Under the pieces are notes generated by a model that was given only the letters and a program-made list of their open reading frames with translations, was not told the DNA's origin and made no database searches. DNA of 64,000 nucleotides from CAZEAP01 sp964510315 (GTDB lineage: Bacteria > Planctomycetota > Brocadiia > SM23-32): positions 177,932-241,931 of the forward strand of contig CAZEAP010000002.1 of the NCBI GenBank assembly GCA_964510315.1. The letters are read 5' to 3'. Made by a program: the position numbers and the translations under genes. This document shows positions 41,630-50,599 of this stretch, piece after piece (position 1 is the first letter of the stretch; every line of letters begins with the position of its first letter).

Positions 41630-42653
41630 CGGTAAGCCTATTCTGACGGTGACGGGCCTGAAGAAGCATTTTCCGGTCAGGAGCGGCGCCTTCCGCCGTA
41701 CCAAAGCCTGGGTGCGCGCGGTGGACGGTGTATCCTTCGAGCTGCGGCGAGGCACCACGCTCGGCCTGGTAGGCGAGAGCGGCTGCGGGAAGACCACCAC
41801 TGCCAGAACCATCCTCCGGTTGATCGAGCCGACCGCGGGGAAGGTTTTCTTCGACGGACTCCCGGTCCACCGGTTGAGCCGGGAGCGCCTGAGAGCGGCG
41901 CGCCGCCGGATGCAGATGATCTTTCAGGACCCCTACAGTTCCCTGAACCCCCGGATGACGGTGGAAAGCATCGTGGGAGAACCGCTGAGTGTACACGGAG
42001 TGGCCCGGGGGGCGGAGCGCCGCCGGATGGTTGCCGAACTGCTGGGGCGGGTGGGGCTTTCGGCATCCTACATGCACCACTACCCCCACGAGTTCAGCGG
42101 AGGCCAGCGGCAGCGGGTGGGCATTGCCCGCGCCCTGGCCCTGAGCCCGGACCTGATCGTCTGCGACGAGCCCGTCTCGGCACTCGACGTCTCCATACAG
42201 GCCCAGATCATCAACCTGCTGGTCGACATTCAGGAGGAAAGCGGCATTTCCTACCTGTTCATCGCCCACGACCTGAGCGTGGTCGAGCACATCTGCGACA
42301 CAGTGGCGGTGATGTATCTGGGACGGATCGTGGAGATGGCCTCCAGGGAGGGGCTCTACGGCTCTCCGCTCCATCCCTACACGCAGGCGCTGCTGGCGGC
42401 TATCCCCAGTACCGACCCGGACGAGCCGCGGCGCGCCAGGCCCCTTCCCGGGAGCGTGCCCTCGCCGGTCAATCCCCCCTCCGGCTGCGCGTTCCACCCC
42501 CGCTGTCCGATAGCCGTTGAGCGCTGCAGTGAGGAATTGCCCCGTCTTCGGGAAATAAAGCCGGGGCACCTGGTGCGATGCTACAGGGCCGGCGAAGGGA
42601 GCGCGGATGAGACCGAGGGGGCGCCGAGGTTCAGTCGGAAAGCTCCAGGCTGA
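41622..42653 (+). CDS. Peptide ABC transporter ATP-binding protein (DppF/OppF type)
   Basis: 343 residues. Walker A GESGCGKT, Q-loop IFQDPYSSLNPR, signature FSGGQRQRVGIARALAL, Walker B LIVCDEPVSALD, switch IAHDLS, and the C-terminal cysteine motif GCAFHPRC. It forms the heterodimeric motor with the preceding ATPase. It ends inside the last codons of the convergent HEAT-like gene (23-base tail overlap). Confidence 0.96.
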   Translation: MSDGKPILTVTGLKKHFPVRSGAFRRTKAWVRAVDGVSFELRRGTTLGLVGESGCGKTTTARTILRLIEPTAGKVFFDGLPVHRLSRERLRAARRRMQMIFQDPYSSLNPRMTVESIVGEPLSVHGVARGAERRRMVAELLGRVGLSASYMHHYPHEFSGGQRQRVGIARALALSPDLIVCDEPVSALDVSIQAQIINLLVDIQEESGISYLFIAHDLSVVEHICDTVAVMYLGRIVEMASREGLYGSPLHPYTQALLAAIPSTDPDEPRRARPLPGSVPSPVNPPSGCAFHPRCPIAVERCSEELPRLREIKPGHLVRCYRAGEGSADETEGAPRFSRKAPG

Positions 42654-44079
42654 TGCCCTTCTGCTGACGGATCCGCTCGGCCCACTGGCTGAGCTTTTCC
42701 CGGCGGGTCTCCTCGGAGGGATGTTCCAGCTCGAGGGGGATCTCGCTGACGTACCACAGCACGTTGCCCAGGCGGGTTGCGAACATCAGGTTGGTAGAGT
42801 CCGCAGCGGCCTGAGCCAGCGGCTGGAGAAGCTCGAGTCCGACTGCTCGGCCGTGGGGCTTCGATATCTCCTCCTGCAGCCTTTCCAACTGGCGGGCCTT
42901 GTCGTAGTCGGTGGCTTCTTCGCTTTGTATGGTCCCGAGCGCCTCAGCCACGATTTTCTTCGACTTTAGCACGGGGGTCATCAGCGCACGAGCCCGCGAG
43001 GAAGCGGTTGCCGGGGTTTCCTCCGGCCCGGACAGTTGGCTGATCAGCACCCGGCGCAGTGACTGGAGTCGTTCAGAGAGTTCTTCGCTCGGGGAGTAAA
43101 CGTAGCGTGCCAGCGTGCGCTCCATCTCCGCCCAGGCGTAATCGGCGTACTTCTCTTCCCGGCGGCTTTTCAGCTCACTGTACCACTGATCCCGCCAGAC
43201 GGCGGCCAGACGCTGCGCCGAGTTGTCCTCGGGCGTTTGAGGGGGGAAAGGGACCCCCGTCAACTCCCCAAGCAGATCGGCCAGTTCGTCGCGCAGGTCT
43301 TCCGAGACCGCCTGGTCGTCAAGGAGACCCAGGATGGCCTCCACGGGTCCCAGGTCCCTCTTCTGCAGGAGGGCTTGCAGGACCTCTTCTCGGACGGAGG
43401 GGTCTTCGGTGATCACGGCCCGTCGCAGCAGTATCTCCCAGGGCTGGTTCGCGGGAGCGGGAAGGGCGTCGGGCTTCTGCAGCACCCACTGATCGACCAG
43501 TTCGGCGAGCCGTTCGGGGGGAAAGCTCTGGGGTGCCCGAGCGCTGCCCAGACCGTTGATGCGGGCGAAGGCAAGCTTACAGCCGTAGGCCAGCAGGCCC
43601 GGCACCTGCGCATAGGAACGGGCCAGGAGCACTTCGTTGATCTGCGGAAGCCGTTCGCTGCCGCTCGGCGCGCCCTCCCACATCTTGCCCAGCGCCGTTG
43701 CTGCTGCATAGGCAATCTGGATATCGGGTTCCTGCGTTGCGGCCAGCAGGACATTGGTCGCATCGCGGGTCTTCAGCTCTCCCAGGGCCAGGATGCAGTT
43801 AAGCACGAAGTTTGCGTCCTGGGTCTCATGGCGATTTTCCACCGCCTTTACGAGGTCTTCAAGCATGCGGGAGGCGGCCTCTGGAGAGGCTTCCTGGATG
43901 GCCGCTACCAGCTCCTTGCGGCGGGCTCCGCGTTCCGAATCGGACGCCTTCCTCATGTCGGCCAGCGAGCCGGCGGCGGCCCCCGCCGGCTGCGCCGTCG
44001 CTCCGCCGGCCAACACCAGGCTGCTCAAAGCAAACACCACAGCAAAGAGCACCACCGTCGCCTTCCCGTCTGGTCTCAT
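42631..44079 (-). CDS. Exported helical-repeat (HEAT-like) protein of unknown function
   Basis: 482 residues from the ATG at 44079 (GGAG upstream). A signal peptide (VVLFAVVFALSSLVLAGGATA) is followed by repeated alpha-helical pairs reminiscent of HEAT/PBS repeats (LNCILALGELKTRDATNVLLAA, IQIAYAAATALGKM, DPSVREEVLQALLQ, RDELADLLGELTG). The C-terminal third is charged and helical. No catalytic motif was seen. It may be a periplasmic scaffold. Confidence 0.7.
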   Translation of the reverse strand: MRPDGKATVVLFAVVFALSSLVLAGGATAQPAGAAAGSLADMRKASDSERGARRKELVAAIQEASPEAASRMLEDLVKAVENRHETQDANFVLNCILALGELKTRDATNVLLAATQEPDIQIAYAAATALGKMWEGAPSGSERLPQINEVLLARSYAQVPGLLAYGCKLAFARINGLGSARAPQSFPPERLAELVDQWVLQKPDALPAPANQPWEILLRRAVITEDPSVREEVLQALLQKRDLGPVEAILGLLDDQAVSEDLRDELADLLGELTGVPFPPQTPEDNSAQRLAAVWRDQWYSELKSRREEKYADYAWAEMERTLARYVYSPSEELSERLQSLRRVLISQLSGPEETPATASSRARALMTPVLKSKKIVAEALGTIQSEEATDYDKARQLERLQEEISKPHGRAVGLELLQPLAQAAADSTNLMFATRLGNVLWYVSEIPLELEHPSEETRREKLSQWAERIRQQKGISLELSD

Positions 44080-44223
44080 TGAGGTTGCTCCGTAAGGTCG
44101 TATCCCTGGAATGTGCAACTCTGCTGCTCTATGGCCGGTGCCATTGTTAACAAACCAGCACCGTTTAGTCAAGGGTCTCCGGGGCGGTTCTCCGGCTCGA
44201 CTCACCGCTGTCCTGGCGCTTGT

Positions 44224-44589
44224 TCAGGCGGAGGAGGTCCGCCTGGTCTGGTCGGTCAGCTCTGTGTCGAAGAATTCGCAGTACCCGTCGGCCGGGCCTT
44301 CCTGGTCGCCGCGGAACAGGTGCCGTCGGAAATAGGGACAGCCCCTGCAGTCGGGTATGAAGCGACCGCAACAGCGTTTCGGCCTTTCTCTCCGACGGGG
44401 GCTGGGGCCTGCGGCGGGGCCGGCGTTCCACTCTGCCCCTCTCTCGGGGATCAGCATTACCCATGCCACACCGGCGACGGGCAGAAGGGCTCCGATGAGG
44501 CCCCATGCCAGGCGGCTGCGCTTCTTGCGCCCGGCCACGAAGGCACCGAAAGCCCCGCATAACAACTGGAAGATCAGAAGGTAACGCAT
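44224..44589 (-). CDS. Small membrane protein with C-terminal cysteine cluster
   Basis: 121 residues, not recognised. Two hydrophobic segments (about 3-20 and 27-48) are followed by an Arg/Pro-rich linker and a cysteine-rich tail: CCGRFIPDCRGCPYF and GYCEFF, six cysteines that could hold zinc or an iron-sulphur site. The ATG at 44589 has AAAGGGG 6 bases upstream. It lies 144 bases upstream, on the same strand, of the HEAT-like gene and may be co-transcribed with it. Real rather than random: start signal, membrane pattern and cysteine pairs coincide. Confidence 0.55.
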   Translation of the reverse strand: MRYLLIFQLLCGAFGAFVAGRKKRSRLAWGLIGALLPVAGVAWVMLIPERGAEWNAGPAAGPSPRRRERPKRCCGRFIPDCRGCPYFRRHLFRGDQEGPADGYCEFFDTELTDQTRRTSSA

Positions 44590-44743
44590 ATGTACCCCTT
44601 TGCTGAGGGCATGCTACTGCGCCCACCTCCGGAATGCAAGAAGAGGGAAGTATCGAGCTTCGGAGCACTGTTTTTGCCTCTCCCTGGAAAATGGTGGACC
44701 CCACCTCTAAGCTGAGGCTTTGCGGCTTTCTGAAGGAGGCATT

Positions 44744-46237
44744 GTGGTTCTTCCCGAACTGAGCGCCATGCAGTGGGCCGGGGCGGCGCTGGCAGCGGCG
44801 TTGGTGGGCCTTTCGAAGACGGGTTTCGGTGCCGGCGCCGGGCTGGTGGCCGTCCCCCTGATGACTACTGTCCTGGGGCCCCTGGGCATGCTCCCGGTGA
44901 TGCTGCTGGTGCTGATCGCGGGCGATCTGTTCTCCGTGGTCCACTACCTGAGACTCCACGACACCCGGAACCTGCTCCTGCTTCTGCCCGGCCTCGTGGT
45001 AGGGGTGGGAGCGGGCTACGCCGCACTTCACTGGTTCAGGGGACTTGAGGCGGCGGACCTCTGGCTGCGGAGAATGATCGGTTTCCTTGCCGTCGGGTTC
45101 GTCCTCTTCCAGTTCTACCGGTTCCGGCGGGCCGGCCGTTCGGCGGGCACACCGGGCGTCTACAGGCCCAGGCTGTGGCACGGGACGGGCATCGGGGCCT
45201 GCTCGGGCCTGACCTCCACGCTGGCCCACGCGGGAGGACCGCTTATCGTGCTCTACCTGCTGCCGCAGAAGCTGGGCAGGAAGGTGTTTGTCGGCACCAT
45301 CATCAAGTTCTTCTTCGTCGCCAACTTGCTCAAGCTGGTTGTCTACCTTCACGGTGGGCTCTATTCCGCCGCGCGCGGGGGGCTGGCCCTCGCGCTGGTG
45401 CCTCCGGTGGTCGTGGGCACGTTCGTCGGACGTTACCTCAACACCCGCTTCAGCGACCGCGCGTTCCGCCTGTTCATTTACTGCCTGGCCCTCTGCCTGG
45501 GGCTGTATCTGCTGAGCGGCTGGCGGCCGGGCCACGGGGAGGAAACGGCCCTCCGTGACGACCCGTCGGATGTTTTCAGAGCGGGCCTGGGCGCTTATCG
45601 ACGGGAGGACTACGCTGCCGCGGCGGAGGCTTTCGGAGCGGCGTCGGAGGGGGGACTCCGGGACGCGGCGCGGTTTAACCGGGCCCTGGCCCTGTACCGG
45701 AAACGTGACTACGCGGAGGCCGAGGCGGCGCTGCGCCGGCTTCGGGCCTCTGCCGGGGGCCTCTTGAAGTGCCGGGTCATCTTCAACCGGGGGAACTGTG
45801 CTTTCCGGCGGGGCTTCTTTCGGCGGGCGGCGGGTTCCTATGATGCGGCGCGTGCGGCCTGCGCCGAGTTGCTCCGTTCCGACCTGAGCAGCGGGGATCG
45901 GGCGGTGGTGGCGGAGCTTGCGCGCCGGGCAGGGCACAACCTGGCGGTGGCCACGGCTGCGGCTGAAGCCTCCACGAGCGCGGACAAAGGCCTAAGCATC
46001 GCGGAAGACCCCTCGGGCGCCGCATCGCACGACCCGGCCGGAGAGGCGGGGCGGGGGGATGCGGCGGGGCGAACTGGAGCGGCGAGCCCGGGAACGTCCG
46101 CTACCGGGGGAGCTTCCGTAGGGCGGAAAGGCGAGAGTCCTGTCCGCCGGCTCCTGGAGGACGCAGTGTCCCGGGACACGGGTCCCGTCCTGGGAGGGGG
46201 CAAGCCGCAGAGCGCGTCCAGAGGGCCCGACTGGTAA
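44744..46237 (+). CDS. TauE/SafE-type anion exporter fused to TPR repeats
   Basis: 497 residues from the GTG at 44744 (AAGGAGG upstream; an ATG at 44768 is possible). Residues about 5-265 are a TauE/SafE membrane domain (GLSKTGFGAGAGLVAVPLM, LTSTLAHAGGPLIVLYLLPQK, RYLNTRFSDRAFRLFIYCLAL), a family that exports sulfite, sulfoacetate and related anions. Residues about 275-380 are two to three TPRs (FRAGLGAYRREDYAAAAEAF, FNRALALYRKRDYAEAE, FNRGNCAFRRGFFRRA) like those in BatC/BatE proteins, and the last about 110 residues are low-complexity Ala/Gly/Ser. The fusion suggests that the exporter recruits another protein; substrate unknown. Confidence 0.85.
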   Translation: MVLPELSAMQWAGAALAAALVGLSKTGFGAGAGLVAVPLMTTVLGPLGMLPVMLLVLIAGDLFSVVHYLRLHDTRNLLLLLPGLVVGVGAGYAALHWFRGLEAADLWLRRMIGFLAVGFVLFQFYRFRRAGRSAGTPGVYRPRLWHGTGIGACSGLTSTLAHAGGPLIVLYLLPQKLGRKVFVGTIIKFFFVANLLKLVVYLHGGLYSAARGGLALALVPPVVVGTFVGRYLNTRFSDRAFRLFIYCLALCLGLYLLSGWRPGHGEETALRDDPSDVFRAGLGAYRREDYAAAAEAFGAASEGGLRDAARFNRALALYRKRDYAEAEAALRRLRASAGGLLKCRVIFNRGNCAFRRGFFRRAAGSYDAARAACAELLRSDLSSGDRAVVAELARRAGHNLAVATAAAEASTSADKGLSIAEDPSGAASHDPAGEAGRGDAAGRTGAASPGTSATGGASVGRKGESPVRRLLEDAVSRDTGPVLGGGKPQSASRGPDW

Positions 46238-46286
46238 GCCGAACATGGGAGGACGGCGGGAGCTTTGCTTTCACGGGAGCGGCGGA

Positions 46287-47174
46287 CTACTCGGCGAGCG
46301 GGCCGCGGGGGCCGGTTATGAACTGGTAGTTGGCGGCGATGAAGGCCAGAACGGCCAGGACGATGGCGAGCATCAGGGGGTTGACCACGAGCCAGTTGAA
46401 CAGCTCAGAGAGCCACTCAACCTGGTCGCCGATGAGGTGGGAGAGCAGACTTACTCCGCTGAGGACGGCACAGGCGCCCAGGATAGAGGTGGCCACGATG
46501 GCCAGCGGCCTGACCTCGATCATGGCGGCGAACCCCGCAAGGAAGCCCGCCGCGAAGATCGCCAGGCCCAATTTGTCGTGCACGGGGAAGAGGAAGGCAG
46601 CGATAAGGAGGAACGGCGACATGATGACCAGCAGCGCCGCTACGGGCTTGGCCCGGAGCGCCGAGAACAGATACAGCCCGAATCCCATGGCCACGCCCAC
46701 GGCGAGGAGCAGCAGCTTGAACCAGACTTCCCTCTCGCTATAAAGGGCCGCGATCATGCAGAAGGCGATGCCCCCGCCGGTAATCACCCCCCAGAACGGC
46801 GCGAAGGGAATGAGGAATACCTGCATGACCGCCCAGCCGTAGAGCATGCTGGCGAGACCGACTGTCAGGGCGCCGGCGAACAAGCCCCATCCCACCAGCC
46901 GGTTGTTGGTGGCTTCCTCGAAGAACGAGTCGGCGTAGCCGGCGAACTCCGTCAGTTTCCGCCCGGCTGTCTTGCCGAGTTCCGTCGCCCCGTGCTTCAG
47001 TCTCTCCCTGGGTTCTTCGGTGTCGGGTCTCAGTTGAGGCTCCCAGCGGGGCTCTGCTTCCTGAGCGGCAAGGGGGAAGGCCGCCGCCACGCACAGCAGG
47101 CAAACCACCAGGAAGGCGGGCAGGCGGGGCGTTTTTGGCTGATTGAGGATGCGGGCGGGCTGCCGGTCACTCAC
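46287..47174 (-). CDS. Multi-span membrane protein with signal peptide, unknown function
   Basis: 295 residues from a GTG at 47174. A signal-peptide-like segment (LPAFLVVCLLCVAAAFPLAAQ) and a charged linker (about 38-75) precede six to eight hydrophobic segments rich in Gly/Ala (LVGWGLFAGALTVGLASMLYGWAV, FWGVITGGGIAFCMIAAL), loosely like DUF4203/TMEM198 proteins. The C-terminal end is FITGPRGPLAE. The start overlaps the stop of the coiled-coil gene as GTGA, so the two are translated together and probably interact. Confidence 0.65.
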   Translation of the reverse strand: MSDRQPARILNQPKTPRLPAFLVVCLLCVAAAFPLAAQEAEPRWEPQLRPDTEEPRERLKHGATELGKTAGRKLTEFAGYADSFFEEATNNRLVGWGLFAGALTVGLASMLYGWAVMQVFLIPFAPFWGVITGGGIAFCMIAALYSEREVWFKLLLLAVGVAMGFGLYLFSALRAKPVAALLVIMSPFLLIAAFLFPVHDKLGLAIFAAGFLAGFAAMIEVRPLAIVATSILGACAVLSGVSLLSHLIGDQVEWLSELFNWLVVNPLMLAIVLAVLAFIAANYQFITGPRGPLAE

Positions 47175-47917
47175 AGGGCGCCTTCCTCCTCCAGTTCCCT
47201 GCGCTTGCGCACGATCAGTTCGTCCAGCGCACGACTGAAGTAGTCGTAGTTCTCGACGATCTCCTGCGGCACGCGTTCCTCGTAGGTCTTCCGTGCCTTT
47301 TCGATGGGTTCCCTGAGCAGCTTGTAGAAAGTGCCGTAGAGGACGCCTTCCTTGACGCTCTCTTCGTGGTAACTCTCCAGGTCGGCAGCGAGCACTCGCG
47401 CCACTCGCCATGCGTTCTGGTGTTCGGGGCTGTCTTCCACCTCGGTGCTCACGCCGGCGCTCTGTTGCTCCATTTCAGCACCGGAGGCGCCGGTAGTGTC
47501 GGCTCCCGCGGCGGAGGGCTTGGGGCGTTCGGGGGGCTTGCCGCCGGTGACTTTGCGATAGAGCTTGTCGATGCGGCGCCCGATGGCCTCGACGCATCTG
47601 CCGATGTCTTTGGCCTGCTGGTTGATGGCACCGATAAGCTGGGCCTGGGTGTGCGCCATGGTGCTGACCTGTTCCTCCAGGTTGTCAAGCCGCTCGTTCA
47701 TGTCCCTGAGGGTGGCGTCGACACCCTCGCTCTCGTCCAGGTATTCCACGGTCAGCACGGTTGCGGGCACGTGCGCCACTCCCTCGGAGGCCTGCTCGGG
47801 CGGCTGCTCCTCGGCGCCTTCGCCTTTTTTGCGGAGAATCCGATTCATCAGCCCTCCGGAGGCCGATTCGGGCGCGTGGTGCTCTTCGACGGTTTCTTCG
47901 CCCTCTTCCTCCGCCAT
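47171..47917 (-). CDS. Coiled-coil protein with delta-proteobacterial-type C-terminal helical domain
   Basis: 248 residues, cytoplasmic. An acidic N-tail (1-50) and a coiled coil (about 68-122, LRDMNERLDNLEEQVSTMAHTQ) are followed by a low-complexity linker and a C-terminal helical module (about 168-245: ARVLAADLESYHEESVKEG, LREPIEKARKTYEERVP). This last pattern (ARxLxxDixxYnxexvkeG, then YxxRvP) recurs in uncharacterised and motility-related proteins of myxobacteria and acidobacteria. Its function is not established. Coupled to the membrane protein downstream by a 4-base overlap. Confidence 0.65.
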   Translation of the reverse strand: MAEEEGEETVEEHHAPESASGGLMNRILRKKGEGAEEQPPEQASEGVAHVPATVLTVEYLDESEGVDATLRDMNERLDNLEEQVSTMAHTQAQLIGAINQQAKDIGRCVEAIGRRIDKLYRKVTGGKPPERPKPSAAGADTTGASGAEMEQQSAGVSTEVEDSPEHQNAWRVARVLAADLESYHEESVKEGVLYGTFYKLLREPIEKARKTYEERVPQEIVENYDYFSRALDELIVRKRRELEEEGAL

Positions 47918-48097
47918 GGCGGTCCTTTCTGCTGCTTCCCAGGTTGCTAATTAATGTTACAAAACCCGGGGGGCCAAAGCAAGGGCTTCAGCGCGGCGCA
48001 GGGGCTGCCCCGGGCGTACCGACTTGACAAGCGGCTCCGTATCGGTTTATCTGAGGACCTGGAAAACAGGCCAGGCCGAAGAACAGAGGGGCTGCAT

Positions 48098-49303
48098 ATG
48101 GGCGAATCCCACGGCGACAACCTGCCTTTGTTGGAAAAGGTCCGCCGATTCCGGGAAGACCAGCGCTACAAGGCCGCCGGTCTTTATCCCTATTTCCGCC
48201 CGATCTCTTCGGCGCAGGACACCGAGGTGTGGCTGAATGGGAACAAGGTGGTAATGCTTGGCTCCAACAGCTACCTCGGCCTGACCAACAACGCTGAGGT
48301 CAAAGAGGCCGTCCGGAAAGCCACCAAGAAATACGGCTCCGGCTGCGCCGGCTCTCGCTTCTTGAACGGCACCCTGGACATACACCTGGAGCTGGAGGAG
48401 GAGCTGGCCGATCTGATGGGCAAAGAGGCCGCGCTGCTTTTCTCCACAGGCTTCCAGACGAATCTCGGGCTCATCAGCGCCCTGGTCGGCAAAGACGACT
48501 ACGTCATCACCGACAAGGAGGACCACGCCAGCATCGTGGACGGCTGCCTGTTGTCCTTCGGCGAGATGCTGCGTTTCGCCCACAACGACATGGAGTCCCT
48601 GGAAGCCCGGCTTAAGCAATGCGAGCCGGACGCCGGCAAGCTGATCGCCGTGGACGGGGTCTTCAGCATGGCCGGCGACATCTGCAATCTGCCCGAAGTC
48701 AGCCGGTTGGCCCGACGCCACAGGGCGGCCCTGATGGTGGACGACGCCCACGCCATCGGCGTGCTGGGAGAGAACGGCGCGGGCACCGCCTCCCACTTCG
48801 GCCTGACCGACGAGGTGGACCTGATCATGGGGACCTTCAGCAAGTCTCTGGCTTCTCTGGGCGGCTTTGTGGCTGCCGAAAAACGGACTGTGGAGTATCT
48901 TAAACACAATGCGCGGGCCCTGATCTTCAGCGCCAGCATCTCCCCGGGCAACACCGCCGCCGCCCTGGCCTCTGTGCGCATCATGAAGCGTGAGCCGGAA
49001 CGCATCGAGAAGCTGTGGAACAACACCCATCGCATCATCGACGGGCTGCGGGAACTCGGCTTCGACGTCGGAGAGTGCGAGACCCCCATCATCCCCGTCC
49101 ATGTGGGAACCGCCGACACCTGCTTCCGCTTCTGCAAGAGGCTCGAGGAGGAGGGCGTCTTCGTCAACCCCATCGTGCCTCCGGCCGTGGGACCCAACGA
49201 AGCGCTCCTGCGGGTAAGCGTAATGGCCACCCACACGGATTCCCAGATCGATTTCGCCATGGGGAAAATGGCCGACGTCGGGAGGGAACTCGGCGTCATC
49301 TGA
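48098..49303 (+). CDS. spt: Alpha-oxoamine synthase, predicted serine palmitoyltransferase
   Basis: 401 residues, PLP-dependent. Condenses an acyl thioester with an amino acid. Motifs: LGSNSYLGLTNN, the PLP-stacking His143 in DKEDHASIVDG, DDAHAIGVLG with His218, and Schiff-base Lys249 in MGTFSKSLASLGGF. The family also contains KBL, BioF and HemA; the following GNAT, SDR and PAP2 genes point to serine palmitoyltransferase making 3-ketosphinganine. The ATG at 48098 with GAGGGG upstream fits; an earlier ATG adds unrelated residues. A TTGACA at 48024-48029 could belong to its promoter, but no good -10 follows. Confidence 0.88.
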   Translation: MGESHGDNLPLLEKVRRFREDQRYKAAGLYPYFRPISSAQDTEVWLNGNKVVMLGSNSYLGLTNNAEVKEAVRKATKKYGSGCAGSRFLNGTLDIHLELEEELADLMGKEAALLFSTGFQTNLGLISALVGKDDYVITDKEDHASIVDGCLLSFGEMLRFAHNDMESLEARLKQCEPDAGKLIAVDGVFSMAGDICNLPEVSRLARRHRAALMVDDAHAIGVLGENGAGTASHFGLTDEVDLIMGTFSKSLASLGGFVAAEKRTVEYLKHNARALIFSASISPGNTAAALASVRIMKREPERIEKLWNNTHRIIDGLRELGFDVGECETPIIPVHVGTADTCFRFCKRLEEEGVFVNPIVPPAVGPNEALLRVSVMATHTDSQIDFAMGKMADVGRELGVI

Positions 49304-49483
49304 GGCGCCGCACCGGGGAGATATCCGCTTCCAGTGGCTCCCGGGTCCACCGGCATGAGCCGGGCTTCGCCGTCGGCTGCGTCCGTGCGCCGCTCTGTGC
49401 CCGGAAGGCCCGAGCGGCGACCTCAGCTTGTTTCCACAGGTTCTGTCAGCCACGACGGTTTCCTCTGCGTGGGAAATCTCCCC

Positions 49484-50599
49484 ATGTCCGCTGAAGTCCA
49501 GGAAGTCACCACGCGGGACGAACTGCTGGAGTTCATCGCTTATCCCGACTCGCTCTATGCCGACGATCCGAACTACGTGCCTCATCTCCGGGCTGAGCGC
49601 AAGAAGTTCTTCAGCGATCAGAACCCGGCTTTTCAGTTCACCGACGTCTGCTACCTGCTGGCGAGGAAAGAAGAGGGCAGGGTCTGCGGGCGGGTGACCG
49701 CCCACGTCAACCACCGCCACAATGAGTTTTGGGGCGAGCAGACCGGCTTCTTCGGCTTCTTCGAGTGCGGCGGGGGGCCGGGGGTCGCGCGTGCCCTGAT
49801 GGATCGGGCGGAAGGCTGGCTGGCCCGAAAGGGCATGAGGCGCATCCGGGGACCTTTTAATTTCTCCACCAACCAGGAGTGCGGATTCCTGGCCGAAGGG
49901 TTCGACTCGCCGCCGGTCTTCATGATGCCATACAATCCCCCGCAGTACCTGGAGTGGATGGAGGGTTTGGGTTACTCGGTCGCGAAGAACCTGGTGGCTT
50001 ACTTCTACGACTACCCCGGCCACATGCCGCCGCACATCGAACGGTTCGGCCGGCGGGCCCGCCGGCGCTGTCCCGCCACGGTGCGGAGCATCGACATGGA
50101 CCTGTTCCAGGAGGATATCGCGAAGGCCTTCTCGGTCTATAACCGCGCCTGGTCGGAGAACTGGGGTTTCGTCCCCATGACGGCGGAGCAGTTCGCCTTC
50201 ACCGCTCGCAGCCTCAAGCCCGTGACCGATCCCGACCTGGCCCTGATCGCGGAGATCGGCGACGAGCCCGTCGGCTTCCTGCTCGCCCTGCCGGACATCA
50301 ACGTGGCGCTGAAGAAGATGAACGGAAGGCTCTTCCCTTTCGGCTGGCTTCGCTTCCTGCTGACCCGACGGCGCATCCGCCGCCTGCGGGTGCTGACCAT
50401 GGGAGTCGTCCGGGAGCACAGACGACAGGGCATCGACGTTATGCTGGTCCACCGGGCGTTCGAGAACGGTGCCCGCCGAGGCTACGAGCAGGGCGAGTTG
50501 TCCTGGATACTCGAAGACAATCTGCTGCTCCGGCGTCTTTTGGATCGCATCGGCGCCCGCCATTACAAGACCTACAGAATCTACGAGAAGGCCCTGTGA
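49484..50599 (+). CDS. GNAT-family acyltransferase, predicted bacterial ceramide synthase
   Basis: 371 residues. N-terminal segment ELLEFIAYPDSLYADDPNYVPHLRAERKKFF and later GPFNFSTNQECGFL, MMPYNPPQYLEWMEGLGY and the acetyl-CoA-loop-like MGVVREHRRQGIDVMLV identify the long GNAT-like family that includes the Caulobacter ceramide synthase bCerS. In that pathway it N-acylates the 3-keto base. The context (SPT upstream, SDR overlapping by 4 bases downstream) supports this. The 180-base spacer to SPT holds no other gene. Acyl-donor specificity cannot be read. Confidence 0.82.
   Translation: MSAEVQEVTTRDELLEFIAYPDSLYADDPNYVPHLRAERKKFFSDQNPAFQFTDVCYLLARKEEGRVCGRVTAHVNHRHNEFWGEQTGFFGFFECGGGPGVARALMDRAEGWLARKGMRRIRGPFNFSTNQECGFLAEGFDSPPVFMMPYNPPQYLEWMEGLGYSVAKNLVAYFYDYPGHMPPHIERFGRRARRRCPATVRSIDMDLFQEDIAKAFSVYNRAWSENWGFVPMTAEQFAFTARSLKPVTDPDLALIAEIGDEPVGFLLALPDINVALKKMNGRLFPFGWLRFLLTRRRIRRLRVLTMGVVREHRRQGIDVMLVHRAFENGARRGYEQGELSWILEDNLLLRRLLDRIGARHYKTYRIYEKAL

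Noticed and set aside
48024..48052. Promoter for the sphingolipid cassette based on TTGACA at 48024
   Set aside because: The -35 is perfect but every hexamer at 16-18 bases matches the -10 consensus at 3 or fewer positions, so it is mentioned only in the gene entry.
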